DNA of 64,000 bases, from the NCBI RefSeq assembly GCF_004923315.1, contig NZ_CP039648.1:248001-312000 (forward strand). The letters are read 5' to 3'. Of this stretch, positions 33,013 through 42,086 are shown in pieces. Under the pieces are notes generated by a model. The model made no database searches and was not told the origin of the DNA. It was given only the letters and a program-made list of their open reading frames with translations. The position numbers and the translations under genes were made by a program. Position 1 is the first letter of the stretch. Every line of letters starts with the position of its first letter. The DNA is from Azospirillum sp. TSA2s. Its GTDB lineage: Bacteria; Pseudomonadota; Alphaproteobacteria; Azospirillales; Azospirillaceae.

Positions 33013-33553
33013 GTGGTTTTCCGGGACCGCCGTCTGCCCTTGCGAAAATGTCGCAGGACGATGATGCGGTGCGCTGAATTCTTCGCAGTCGCAGCATAAT
33101 CACGCCCTTGCCGACGGACGCTATTTGCTGCAATGCAATGTGATTTCGGGTTGAAACGCCTGTTCTTCAGTTCGGAATTTTGGCCGAGAGCCGATCGCCC
33201 CGGCGCATCCGCATGTAGGAAGCCACAGCACCCGGTCGTGATAAATGACTTGTATCAATGGTCTGCGCCCGCCTTGCGCACCTCCCGGCGGTCGCTTTCA
33301 CCCCATCGTTTGTCGGCAATCCCGCAGCAAAGCTCGGCATTCACCCAATGCTGCGCTGCGACAAATTGGGGCCTTCCTTGCAAAAGTAATATATCAGACG
33401 CTGATGCAGCGCAGAACGGCGCCACCCGGAAATTCTGCGCGGAACTGACGAGTGTCAATGTGTCCGGCCCGCTCCGGATGGACCATTCCCCCTGGCCGAC
33501 AGCCGTTTTCCGCCGGTTTTTGAAAACGCCTTCCCATTGTCGAAGACGCGGCC
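33013..33553. promoter_or_regulatory. Gene-free region upstream of nifJ with FNR-like box and operator-like site
   Basis: No credible gene in 541 bp. It holds ATGACTTGTATCAA (33245-33258), 13 of 14 identical to the FNR-type box of the pflB promoter and in the same orientation to its gene. It also holds AGTAATATATCAGA (33385-33398), a weaker copy of the exu/uxa palindrome. I found no good -10 at the distance expected from the FNR-like box, so the nifJ promoter itself is not located. Confidence 0.5.
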
Positions 33554-36500
33554 ATGGAGACGACCGTCGCCAGCAGAGAGGACATTTCCGGCATGACCCA
33601 GAGCCCACCCTCCACCGCCTCCTCCCGGCCGGCAGCCGCCATCCGCATCATGGACGGCAACGAGGCGGCGGCCTCGGTGGCTTACCGCGCCAGCGACGTC
33701 ATCGCGATCTATCCGATCACGCCCAGCTCGCCGATGGGGGAGTTCGCCGACGAATGGTCGGCGGCGCGTCGTCCCAACCTGTGGGGCGGCGTGCCCCAGG
33801 TGGTGGAGATGCAGTCGGAAGGCGGTGCCGCCGGTGCGGTCCACGGCGCGTTGCAGGCGGGCGCGCTGGCCACGACCTTCACCGCGTCGCAGGGCCTGCT
33901 GCTGATGATCCCCAACATGTACAAGATCGCCGGAGAGCTGACGCCCTTCTGCATGCATGTGGCGGCGCGCACGCTGGCGACCCACGCGCTGTCGATCTTC
34001 GGCGACCATTCCGATGTGATGGCCTGCCGCCAGACCGGCTTCGCCATGCTGGCCTCGGCCAATGTGCAGGAGGCGCAGGATCTGGCGCTGGTCGCCCATG
34101 CCGCCACCCTGCGGGCGCGCGTGCCCTTCCTGCATTTCTTCGACGGCTTCCGCACCTCGCATGAGTTCAACTGCGTTGAGCCCTTCGCCGACGGGGATCT
34201 GCGCGCCCTGATCGACGATGCTTGTGTCGACGCCCACCGCCGCCGCGGCCTGACGCCCGACCATCCCGTCGTCCGCGGCACCGCGCAGAATCCCGACGTC
34301 TTCTTCCAGGCCCGTGAGGCCGCCAACTCCTGGTACGAGGCCTGCCCGGCCATCGTGCAGGAGATGATGGACCAACTCGCCGCCCGCACCGGCCGCGCCT
34401 ACCGCCTGTTCGATTATCACGGCCATCCGCAGGCGGAGCGGGTGGTGATCGTCATGGGGTCGGGGGCCGAGACCTGCAACGGTGCGGTTGATCGGCTGGT
34501 GGGGGAGGGCGAGCGGGTCGGCTGCCTGACCGTCCGCCTGTTCCGCCCCTTCGCGATTGCCGACTTCGTCTCCGCCCTGCCGCCGACGGTGCGCCGCATC
34601 GCCGTGCTCGACCGCACCAAGGAGCCGGGAGCGGTCGCCGATCCGCTCTATCTCGACGTGGTCGCCGCCCTGGCCGAGGCCCGCGCCGCCGACCCGTCCG
34701 CCATCGACCCCGTGGTGATCGCCGGCCGCTACGGCCTGTCCTCCAAGGAATTCACCCCCGCCATGGCGAAGGCGGTGTTCGACGAGTTGGGCCGCGACCG
34801 GCCGAAGCGCCGCTTCACCATCGGCATCACCGACGACGTCACCCATCACTCGGTCCCCTGGGACCCGGCTTGGGGCGTGGAGGAGCCGGGCGTGTCGCGC
34901 GCCGTCTTCTTCGGCCTCGGCGCCGACGGCACGGTCGGCGCCAACAAGAACTCGCTCAAGATCATCCAGTCCCGAACCGGCGGCCACGCCCAGGCCTATT
35001 TCGTCTATGACAGCCGCAAGTCCGGCTCGACCACCGTCTCGCACCTGCGCTTTTCCAAGGACCCGATCCGCGCCCCCTACCTGATCGGCCGGGCCGAGTT
35101 CGTCGCCTGCCACCATCTGCCGCTGATGGAGCGGGTGGAGGTGGTGGAGATGGCCGCGCCCGGCGCCACGATCCTGCTGAACGCCCCCGGCACGCCGCAG
35201 CAGGTGTGGGACAGCCTGCCGGCCGAGGTGCAGCGCCTCTGCATCGAACGCAAACTGTCGCTGCACGCCATCGACGCCGGTGCGGTGGCGCGCGAGGTCG
35301 GGCTCGGCCGCCGCGTCAACACCATCATGCAGACCTGCTTCTTCAAGCTGTCCGGCGTGATGCCCGTCGAGGACGCCATCGCCGAGATCAAGGCGGCCAT
35401 CGCCAAGACCTACGCCCGCCGCGGTGAGGAGGTGGTGAAACGCAACGTCGCTGCCGTGGATCAGGCGCTGACCCACCTGCGTCCCGTTCCGGTCCCCGAC
35501 CATGTCACCGCCGACCACGACCGCCCGGCCCCCGTACCCGAAACGGCTCCCGATTTCGTCAAGCGCGTCACCGCCATGATGATCGCCGGACATGGCGACC
35601 GGCTGCCGGTGTCGGCCTTCCCGGTGGACGGCACATGGCCGACCGGCACCTCCAAATATGAGCACCGCAACATCGCGGCGGAGGCGCCGGGCTGGAACGC
35701 CGACCTCTGCATCGAATGCAACAAGTGCGTGCTGGTCTGCCCGCATGCCGCCATCCGCGCCACGGTGGTGCCGGAGTCGGCGCTGGCCGACGCACCCGCC
35801 GGCTTCGAGACCATCCCCTACAAGGGCCGCGAATTCCCCGGCGGCCGCTATCGCCTGCAGGCCTCGCCCGCCGACTGCACCGGCTGCACGCTGTGCGTCG
35901 CCGTTTGTCCTGCGGAAGAGAAAGATGGCCCAGGAAACGAAAAGGGCGGCCGCAAGGCGCTGGAAATGCGCCCGGTCCAGGCGCTGACCGGCCAGCAGGA
36001 GGCCTTTGACTTCTTCCGCAGCCTGCCCGCCATCCCGCGCGAGTCGGTCCCCGTCACCGTCAAGCACAGCCAGTTGCTGGAGCCGCTGTTCGAGTTCTCC
36101 GGCGCCTGCGCCGGCTGTGGCGAGACGCCTTACATCAAGATGCTGACCCAGCTGTTCGGCAACCGCATGGTGATGGCGAACGCCACCGGCTGCTCCTCGA
36201 TTTATGGCGGCAATCTGCCGACCACGCCCTACACCACAGACGCCAGCGGCCATGGCCCGGCCTGGGCCAATTCTCTGTTCGAGGACAATGCGGAGTTCGG
36301 CCTCGGCCTGCGCGTCGCCATCGACGGCATGGCCGAACAGGCGCGCGACACGCTGGCCCTGCTGTCGGCCCAACTGGAACCCGGTCTGGTGACCGCGCTG
36401 CTGGAGGCCGACCAGTCCGACTCCGCCGGCATCGCCGCCCAGCGCACCCGCGTCGCCACCCTGATGGCACAGCTCGCGCCGCTGAAGGACCCGCTGGCCC

Positions 36501-37183
36501 GTCGGCTGGAGCAACTGGCCGACTATCTGGTCCGCAAATGCGTGTGGATCGTCGGCGGCGACGGCTGGGCCTACGACATCGGCTATGGCGGGCTGGACCA
36601 CGCACTGGCCTCCGGCCGCGACGTGAACATCCTGGTGATGGACACGGAGGTCTATTCCAACACCGGCGGCCAGCAGTCGAAGGCCACGCCCATCGGCGCC
36701 TCGGCGAAGTTCGCCACTGCCGGCCGGTCGGCGGCCAAAAAGGATCTGGGGCTGATGGCCATGGCCTACGACCATGTCTATGTCGCCCGCACCGCCTTCG
36801 GCGCCCGCGACAGCCACACGCTGAACGCCCTGATGGAGGCCGAAGCCTACCGCGGCCCGTCGCTGGTCCTGGCCTACAGCCATTGCGTCGCCCATGGCTA
36901 CGAACTGTCGCACGGGCTGGAACACCAGAAGCTGGCGGTGGAGAGCGGCCATTGGTCGCTCTACCGCCGCGACCCGCGCCGGCTGGCCGACGGCAAGACC
37001 GCCCTGCAACTGGACAGCGGCGCACCCTCCGCCGGCCTTGCCGCCTTCATGGCCGGCGAGTCCCGCTTCAGCGCGGTGGAGCGTGCCAACCCCGAGCGCT
37101 ATCACGCGCTGCTGGACGAAGCCGAAGCGGAGATCCGCCGCAAGCGCCACCTGTTCGAGCATATGGCGGGGTTCAAGGAGTAG
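33554..37183 (+). CDS. nifJ: Pyruvate:ferredoxin (flavodoxin) oxidoreductase
   Basis: A 1209-aa single-chain enzyme that splits pyruvate with CoA to acetyl-CoA and CO2 and reduces ferredoxin or flavodoxin. Domains in order: N-terminal pyruvate-binding domain (YPITPSSPMGE, about 55), second transketolase-like domain, gamma domain (about 430-620), the EKR-type segment, two 4Fe-4S motifs (CIECNKCVLVCP, about 718; CTGCTLCVAVCP, about 776), and the TPP domain. The TPP domain holds CAGCGETPY and GDGWAYDIGYGG (about 1000). Length is typical of NifJ. In diazotrophs it feeds electrons to nitrogenase; here no nif gene is adjacent. An alternative start at 33593 (MTQSPPS) follows GAGAGGAC. A fold-back repeat lies beyond the stop codon. 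Confidence 0.96.
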   Translation: METTVASREDISGMTQSPPSTASSRPAAAIRIMDGNEAAASVAYRASDVIAIYPITPSSPMGEFADEWSAARRPNLWGGVPQVVEMQSEGGAAGAVHGALQAGALATTFTASQGLLLMIPNMYKIAGELTPFCMHVAARTLATHALSIFGDHSDVMACRQTGFAMLASANVQEAQDLALVAHAATLRARVPFLHFFDGFRTSHEFNCVEPFADGDLRALIDDACVDAHRRRGLTPDHPVVRGTAQNPDVFFQAREAANSWYEACPAIVQEMMDQLAARTGRAYRLFDYHGHPQAERVVIVMGSGAETCNGAVDRLVGEGERVGCLTVRLFRPFAIADFVSALPPTVRRIAVLDRTKEPGAVADPLYLDVVAALAEARAADPSAIDPVVIAGRYGLSSKEFTPAMAKAVFDELGRDRPKRRFTIGITDDVTHHSVPWDPAWGVEEPGVSRAVFFGLGADGTVGANKNSLKIIQSRTGGHAQAYFVYDSRKSGSTTVSHLRFSKDPIRAPYLIGRAEFVACHHLPLMERVEVVEMAAPGATILLNAPGTPQQVWDSLPAEVQRLCIERKLSLHAIDAGAVAREVGLGRRVNTIMQTCFFKLSGVMPVEDAIAEIKAAIAKTYARRGEEVVKRNVAAVDQALTHLRPVPVPDHVTADHDRPAPVPETAPDFVKRVTAMMIAGHGDRLPVSAFPVDGTWPTGTSKYEHRNIAAEAPGWNADLCIECNKCVLVCPHAAIRATVVPESALADAPAGFETIPYKGREFPGGRYRLQASPADCTGCTLCVAVCPAEEKDGPGNEKGGRKALEMRPVQALTGQQEAFDFFRSLPAIPRESVPVTVKHSQLLEPLFEFSGACAGCGETPYIKMLTQLFGNRMVMANATGCSSIYGGNLPTTPYTTDASGHGPAWANSLFEDNAEFGLGLRVAIDGMAEQARDTLALLSAQLEPGLVTALLEADQSDSAGIAAQRTRVATLMAQLAPLKDPLARRLEQLADYLVRKCVWIVGGDGWAYDIGYGGLDHALASGRDVNILVMDTEVYSNTGGQQSKATPIGASAKFATAGRSAAKKDLGLMAMAYDHVYVARTAFGARDSHTLNALMEAEAYRGPSLVLAYSHCVAHGYELSHGLEHQKLAVESGHWSLYRRDPRRLADGKTALQLDSGAPSAGLAAFMAGESRFSAVERANPERYHALLDEAEAEIRRKRHLFEHMAGFKE

Positions 37184-37209
37184 GGGAGGCGTTAGACCCC
37201 CACCCTAAC

Positions 37210-37289
37210 CTTCCCCCGCTGGGCGGGGGAGGGGATTGGTGCTGAAGCTGGAGAGCGGCGGCAGTCCCTCCCCCGCCCAGCGGGGGAGG
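37210..37289. repeat. Intergenic fold-back repeat, copy 2
   Basis: Arms at 37210-37233 and 37266-37289 are inverted copies agreeing at 22 of 24 positions, built on CCCCCGCTGGGCGGGGG. It is flanked by CCCCACC/GGTGGGG tracts. It lies between nifJ and the uxaB promoter and may also end nifJ transcription. Confidence 0.75.
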
Positions 37290-37353
37290 ATAGGTGGGGG
37301 GCTAACTCCGCGAAACTCCAGCACCCGCACCACAATGCCGCACCCTTTTCCCC

Positions 37354-37383
37354 TTGCTCCACCCATTAATATATTAGTATATC
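37354..37383 (+). promoter_or_regulatory. Promoter and embedded operator of uxaB
   Basis: -35 TTGCTC (37354-37359), 18-nt spacer and -10 TATATC (37378-37383). The near-palindrome ATTAATATATTAGT (37365-37378) starts 5 nt after the -35 and touches the -10. Spacing and placement are identical to the exuT-like promoter. The predicted leader is about 64 nt. Confidence 0.7.
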
Positions 37384-37453
37384 TACCCCATCGCCCGCGC
37401 CTGCCTCCGATGCAGCGGGCTCCGATCTTCAGCTCCCGTAAGGATGCCCAGTC

Positions 37454-38959
37454 ATGCGTTCCCTGACCCGTGACCAGCTTGCCGGCGGCGCGTTCGACGT
37501 CGTTCACACCGATGGCGCTCCGACCCTGCCCGTGACCATCCTCCAGGTCGGCGACGGCAATTTCCTGCGCGGTTTCGTCGATTGGATGGTCGATGTCACC
37601 AACGGCCAGGGGCTGACCAAAGCCGGCGTCGCCATCGCCCAGCCGCTCGACCAGGGCATCGCCCCGCTGCTGAAGGCGCAGGACAACCTCTACACCGTCC
37701 TGCTGCGCGGCATCGAGAATGGGCGCGAGGTCGAATCCCGCCGCGTCGTTACCTGTGTGTCGGAAGCGCTGAACCCCTACGCCGACTGGGCGCGGATGGT
37801 CGAGCTGGCCACGTCCCCGGCCCTGCGCTTCTTCGTCTCCAACACCACGGAGGCCGGCATCGCCGACCGCGAGGAGGCCTATGCCCCCGGTACCTGCCCG
37901 GACAGTTTTCCGGCCAAGGTCGCGGCCCTGCTGCACGCCCGCTACAAGGCGCTGGGCGGCAGCGCCGACAGCGGTCTGGTGTTCCTGCCCTGCGAGCTGA
38001 TCGAGGCCAACGGGGCCAATCTGAAGCGCATCGTGCTGGCCCACGCCAAGCGCTGGGGCCTGGAGGCCGGCTTTGCCGACTGGATCGAGACTCACAACCA
38101 CTTCCTGAACACGCTGGTCGACCGCATCGTCCCCGGCTACCCCAAGGACGAGGCCACCGCCCTCGGCGCCAAGTGGGGCTATGAAGACAAGCTGGCCGTC
38201 GCCGCCGAGCCGTTCCATGTCTGGGTGATCGAGGGTCCGGCCCATCTCGCCGACGAACTGCCGCTGCACAAGGCCGGCCTGAACGTGGTGTGGACCGACG
38301 ACCTGCAGCCCTACCGCACCCGCAAGGTCCGCATCCTGAACGGCGCCCACACCGCCAGCGCGCTGGGCGCCTATTGCGCTGGTCTCGACACCGTCAAGTC
38401 GATGATGGACGACGCGACCGTCTCCGCCTACCTGAACACGGTGATGTTCGAGGAGATCGTCCCCTACGTGCCCCTGCCGGAGGCGGAGCGCCAGGACTAC
38501 GCCCGCACCATCATGGAGCGGTTCGGCAACCCCTATATCCGGCACGAGCTGATCTCGATCACGCTGAACTCGGTGTCGAAGTGGCAGGTGCGCGTCCTGC
38601 CCAGCCTGAAGGACGCGGTCACCCGCAACGGCTCGGCCCCGGCTGGCCTGTCCTTCTCGCTGGCGGCCCTGCTGCGCTTCTATCGCGGCACGCTGGCCGA
38701 CGGCGCCTACACCGGCACGCGCGAGGCCGGGTCCTACCCGATCAGCGACAATGCCGAGGTGATCGCCGCCATGAGCGCCGCCTGGGGCGCCAACGCCGGT
38801 GATGCCAAGGCGCTGGTCGCCGCCATCCTGTCCGACGCCCGCCTGTGGAAGGAGGACCTGACCGCCATCCCCGGCCTTGCCGCGCGGGTGGCCGACAGCC
38901 TCGCCGCCATCGAGGCGAAGGGCATGAAGGCCGCCATGGCCGAGTTGGTTGCCGGCTGA
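37454..38959 (+). CDS. uxaB: Tagaturonate reductase (altronate oxidoreductase)
   Basis: A 501-aa NAD-dependent enzyme of the mannitol dehydrogenase superfamily that converts tagaturonate to altronate in galacturonate breakdown. The UxaB pattern is clear from end to end: VGDGNFLRGFVDWMVD (about 35), SNTTEAGIADREEAY (about 135), PCELIEANG (about 180), VDRIVPGYPKDEA (about 220), KVRILNGAHTAS (about 292) and a C-terminal SLAALLRFYRG segment. These match UxaB better than fructuronate reductase UxuB. AAGGA lies 9 nt upstream of ATG. uxaA and uxaC are not in the window. The shared operator ties it to the ExuT-like carrier. Confidence 0.9.
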   Translation: MRSLTRDQLAGGAFDVVHTDGAPTLPVTILQVGDGNFLRGFVDWMVDVTNGQGLTKAGVAIAQPLDQGIAPLLKAQDNLYTVLLRGIENGREVESRRVVTCVSEALNPYADWARMVELATSPALRFFVSNTTEAGIADREEAYAPGTCPDSFPAKVAALLHARYKALGGSADSGLVFLPCELIEANGANLKRIVLAHAKRWGLEAGFADWIETHNHFLNTLVDRIVPGYPKDEATALGAKWGYEDKLAVAAEPFHVWVIEGPAHLADELPLHKAGLNVVWTDDLQPYRTRKVRILNGAHTASALGAYCAGLDTVKSMMDDATVSAYLNTVMFEEIVPYVPLPEAERQDYARTIMERFGNPYIRHELISITLNSVSKWQVRVLPSLKDAVTRNGSAPAGLSFSLAALLRFYRGTLADGAYTGTREAGSYPISDNAEVIAAMSAAWGANAGDAKALVAAILSDARLWKEDLTAIPGLAARVADSLAAIEAKGMKAAMAELVAG

Positions 38960-38978
38960 TCCGGCTGCCGTTTTATGA

Positions 38979-39010
38979 AGCGGGGCGTGTCCGATGGGAT
39001 ACGCCCCGCT
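38979..39010 (+). terminator. Hairpin after uxaB
   Basis: A perfect 10-bp stem AGCGGGGCGT / ACGCCCCGCT with a 12-nt loop, 20 bp after the uxaB stop codon. There is no T-run after it on the + strand, so termination efficiency is uncertain. Confidence 0.5.
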
Positions 39011-39023
39011 GGGCATGACATCG

Positions 39024-39320
39024 ATGACACCCCTTCTGACCCGGCGGATCGCCGAACTGGAACTCGATGCGGCGGTGCTGCGCCATCGCCTGCTGCATAT
39101 CCCGCTCGCGCTGCAAGAGGATTGCGGACTGCAGGCTTGCCATAGGATCATCGGTCGCGAAGCGCTGACCCTGTTCCGGGCCGTCCGGCAGGAGACGCGC
39201 GACGATGACGACGAATGCGACCGTGCGCTCTGCCGGATCGAGGCCGCCTATCAGCTCGTTCACGACGCGATCGAGGCCCTTGCCGTCCTTGCGCTCGCCG
39301 ATCCGCCGACGCGGCACTGA
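39024..39320 (+). CDS. Small uncharacterised protein (about 98 aa), doubtful
   Basis: An open frame with reasonable codon use between uxaB and the LacI gene. The product looks like two or three long amphipathic helices (RRIAELELDAAVLRHRLLHI; ECDRALCRIEAAYQLVHDAI), acidic in the middle. No strong ribosome site precedes either ATG 39015 or 39024. The frame begins right behind the hairpin at 38979. It may be a real small helical protein or a chance frame in GC-rich DNA; I cannot decide. Confidence 0.4.
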   Translation: MTPLLTRRIAELELDAAVLRHRLLHIPLALQEDCGLQACHRIIGREALTLFRAVRQETRDDDDECDRALCRIEAAYQLVHDAIEALAVLALADPPTRH

Positions 39321-39371
39321 CCGGCCGCCCCCTGATGGGCAAGGCCACCTGATGCGTGAGGAAGACCGACG

Positions 39372-40436
39372 ATGCAGACGACCGAAACCAGGAAGCGGAC
39401 GCGCCGCGGCACCCAGCGGGTGACGATGACCGACGTGGCCGCCGCCGCCGACGTGTCGCCCAGCACCGTCTCGCTCTATCTCCGCCGGCCGGAATCGGTG
39501 TCGCGCCACCTCGCCGAACGCATCGCGCGGGTGATCGACGAAATGGGCTATGTGCCCAATCTGGTCGCCGGCAGCCTCGCCGCCGCGCGCAGCCGCACCG
39601 TCGGCGTCATCCTGCCGTCGATCCTGAACTCCTTCTTCGCCGAGACCTACAACACGCTCCAGGGCATGTTCCAGGCGGCGCATTACCAGACCCTGCTGGG
39701 CGTCAGCGAATTCAGCCCGGAGGAGGAGGAAAGCCTGATCCGCGCCTTCCTCGCCTGGTCGCCGGCGGCGATGGTGGTGACCGGCTTCCACCACACCGAG
39801 CGGACCCGCGCCATGCTGGCCTCCTGCGGGGTGCCGGTGGTGGAGATGTGGGACATGCCGGGGCATCCCGGCGAGGCTGTCAACATCAGCGTCGGCTTCT
39901 CGCATTTCGAGGTCGGCCGCATGCAGACCAGCCACCTCTACGACCAGGGCAGCCGCAAGGTCGCCTATATCGGCGCCGCCGCCAGCCAGGACCTGCGCGT
40001 GCGCAGCCGCACCGACGGTTACGAGGCGGAGGTGATGCGCCGCGGCCTGCACGATCCCATCGACTTCACCGTTCCCGATGCGGCGACGACGGAGGTCGGC
40101 CGCTGGCTGATCGACGAGATCCTGACCCGCCATCCCGACATCGACGGCGTGGTCTGCTCCAACGACGCTCTGGCGCTGGGCGTGCTGTTCGAGGTCACCC
40201 GCCGCGACCTGCGCGTGCCCGACGATCTGGCGGTGGTGGGCTTCGGCGATCTGCCCTTCAGCAACTCCTGCCCGCCGCCGCTGACCACCGTCCGTCCGCC
40301 CCAGCGCGAGATCGGCCGTCTCAGCGCCACCCAGATCCTGGCGGCCTTGAACGGCACCCGCGTCACGGCGAAGCACCACAACCTGGACTGCGAACTGGTG
40401 ATCCGCGGCAGCACCCGGCCGCTGAAGAAAGGGTAA
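39372..40436 (+). CDS. LacI-family transcriptional regulator
   Basis: A 354-aa repressor-type regulator. The N-terminal HTH (MTDVAAAADVSPSTVSLYLRR, about residues 18-38) is followed by the hinge helix region (PNLVAGSLAAARSRTVGVILP) and a periplasmic-binding-protein-like sugar domain (about 70-345). The order resembles GntR-type gluconate repressors. GAGGAAG lies 8 nt upstream of the ATG. It sits between uxaB and the FAD oxidoreductase. A perfect promoter with an overlapping palindrome follows at 40469, a plausible target. It could also act on uxaB, but the exu/uxa palindrome lacks the central CG usual in LacI operators. Confidence 0.9.
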   Translation: MQTTETRKRTRRGTQRVTMTDVAAAADVSPSTVSLYLRRPESVSRHLAERIARVIDEMGYVPNLVAGSLAAARSRTVGVILPSILNSFFAETYNTLQGMFQAAHYQTLLGVSEFSPEEEESLIRAFLAWSPAAMVVTGFHHTERTRAMLASCGVPVVEMWDMPGHPGEAVNISVGFSHFEVGRMQTSHLYDQGSRKVAYIGAAASQDLRVRSRTDGYEAEVMRRGLHDPIDFTVPDAATTEVGRWLIDEILTRHPDIDGVVCSNDALALGVLFEVTRRDLRVPDDLAVVGFGDLPFSNSCPPPLTTVRPPQREIGRLSATQILAALNGTRVTAKHHNLDCELVIRGSTRPLKKG

Positions 40437-40468
40437 GGGAAGCCAGACCACCCCGTGGACGTGTTCGG

Positions 40469-40504
40469 TTGACGATGGTTGTTATCATTCGGATAATAAC
40501 CATC
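40469..40504 (+). promoter_or_regulatory. Promoter with overlapping palindromic operator before the FAD oxidoreductase
   Basis: -35 TTGACG (40469-40474), 17-nt spacer and -10 GATAAT (40492-40497). GATGGTTGTTATC (40474-40486) and GATAATAACCATC (40492-40504) form a dyad matching at 12 of 13 positions around a 5-bp centre. The dyad spans spacer and -10, so a bound protein would block RNA polymerase. Confidence 0.7.
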
Positions 40505-40540
40505 CATAAACACAACCATTCACCCAGGGTGGACAGGCTC

Positions 40541-42064
40541 ATGGTGCTCGGACTGCACTCTTCCCGCCGCAACTTCCTTGTCGGCGCCGGCCGTTTCGCG
40601 GGCGCGGCCGCCGCGGTCCGGCTGATGCCGGGCTCCGCCTTCGCGGCGGAGGCGGGCGGGGCGCTTTGCCCGCCGCCCTCGGCCTGGTCGGATCTGGCGA
40701 AATTGGTGAAGGGCGGGGTGCTGCGGCCGGAGGATCCCTTCTTCGCCGATGTCTGCCGCCCCAACAACCTGCGCTACGGCGCCACCCTGCCGGCCGGCAT
40801 CGCCCGCTGCGCCAGCGCGACCGATGTCCAGGCCTGCATCAAGTGGGTGAAGGAGCAGGGCATGCCCTTCGCCGTGCGCTCCGGCGGCCACAACTACGCC
40901 GGCTTCTCCACCACGCCCGGCCTGCTGATCGACATGTCGAAGATGGCGGGGGCGGAAGCGCTGCCCGGCAAGGATGGGCTGGTCAAGGTGCTGGGCGGCA
41001 CGCTCAACTCTTACGTCTACAAGCAGATGGAACGGCTGGGCCGCACCATCACCCACGGGCGCTGCGATTCCGTCGGCGCCGCCGGCTTCCTGCTGGGTGG
41101 CGGCATCGGCTTCAACATGCGCAAGTACGGCATGGCCTCCGATCTGCTGCGCGCGACGGAGTTGGTGACGGCCGACGGCAGCCACGTCAAGGCCGATGCC
41201 GACACCGACTCCGCCCTCTATTGGGCCTGCCGCGGCGGCGGCGGCGGCAATTTCGGCATCAACACCTCCTTCACCCTGGAAACCCGCCCGGCGGAGGCGG
41301 TCACCGTCTTCAATCTGGTCTGGACCGAGAACCTGCCGAAGGTCCTGAAGCTCCTGCTCACCGAACTGGCCAGCGCGCCCGACGATTTCGGCAGCAAGAT
41401 CAGCGTCACCATTCCCAGCCGCCAGGAACGCTGCGACAAGGTGCCGGTCAGCATCTCCGTCCTCGGCCAGCTCCACAAGTCTAAGGTGTCGCTGCGGGAG
41501 ATCTTCAAATCCACCTGGGAGATGATCGACAAGTCGAAGTCGGTGGTGAAGGAGGATGTGCCCTACTGGACGGCACAGGACTTCCTGGTGGAGACGACCT
41601 TCCCCTACTACTACCAGGAAAAATCCAGCTACATGAAGGCGGCGGACATCGGCGACGAGGCCATCGCCGCGATGTTCGATTGGGCGGCGAAGATGCCCGC
41701 CACCTCGATGCCGGTGGCCTTCAAGTTCTTCCAGGTCGGCGGCGCCATCAACCGCGTCGGCCCGACCGAGAGCGCCTATGTGCACCGCGGCTATGACTGG
41801 CTGTTCTCGGTCGAGGCCAACTGGTGGCGGCCGACGGACTCCGCCCTGCTGATCGAGCAGGCGCTGGAGTGGCAGCAGCGCTTCTACGACGACGTCAACC
41901 GCCGCACCAGGGCGCAGGGCGCCTTCCAGAACTTCCCCGATCCGTCGCTGGCCGATTGGCAGCGGGCTTATTACGGCGAAAATCTCGCCAGGCTGGCCCA
42001 GGTGAAGAAGGCGGTCGACCCGGCCATGCTCTTTACCTTCGCCCAGGCGATCCGCCCGGCGTAA
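40541..42064 (+). CDS. Tat-exported FAD-linked oxidoreductase with BBE domain
   Basis: A 507-aa secreted oxidase of the berberine-bridge/6-hydroxynicotine oxidase family. The N-terminus has a Tat signal (SSRRNFLVGAGRFAGAAAAV, cleavage near AFA-AEA). The FAD-binding domain contains RSGGHNYAGFS, whose His normally carries FAD. It also has GRCDSVGAAGFLLGGGIG, whose Cys suggests a second (bicovalent) link. The C-terminus has the BBE signature (NFPDPSLADWQRAYYGENLARL). Members oxidise sugars, oligosaccharides, alcohols or alkaloids with oxygen; the substrate here is unknown. It follows the LacI gene and its own strong promoter, which suggests carbohydrate-linked control. ATG 40541 is preceded by only a weak ribosome site. 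Confidence 0.88.
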   Translation: MVLGLHSSRRNFLVGAGRFAGAAAAVRLMPGSAFAAEAGGALCPPPSAWSDLAKLVKGGVLRPEDPFFADVCRPNNLRYGATLPAGIARCASATDVQACIKWVKEQGMPFAVRSGGHNYAGFSTTPGLLIDMSKMAGAEALPGKDGLVKVLGGTLNSYVYKQMERLGRTITHGRCDSVGAAGFLLGGGIGFNMRKYGMASDLLRATELVTADGSHVKADADTDSALYWACRGGGGGNFGINTSFTLETRPAEAVTVFNLVWTENLPKVLKLLLTELASAPDDFGSKISVTIPSRQERCDKVPVSISVLGQLHKSKVSLREIFKSTWEMIDKSKSVVKEDVPYWTAQDFLVETTFPYYYQEKSSYMKAADIGDEAIAAMFDWAAKMPATSMPVAFKFFQVGGAINRVGPTESAYVHRGYDWLFSVEANWWRPTDSALLIEQALEWQQRFYDDVNRRTRAQGAFQNFPDPSLADWQRAYYGENLARLAQVKKAVDPAMLFTFAQAIRPA

Positions 42065-42086
42065 TCACGGCGGAAAGGCTGCGGGT

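Noticed and set aside
33455..37162. A 1235-codon antisense frame over nifJ
   Set aside because: nifJ is unmistakable on the other strand; the antisense product is low-complexity without known domains.
39356..40540. Continuous frame extending the FAD oxidoreductase 395 codons upstream
   Set aside because: The upstream part is a shadow of the LacI gene. The Tat signal and the promoter at 40469 fix the start at 40541.
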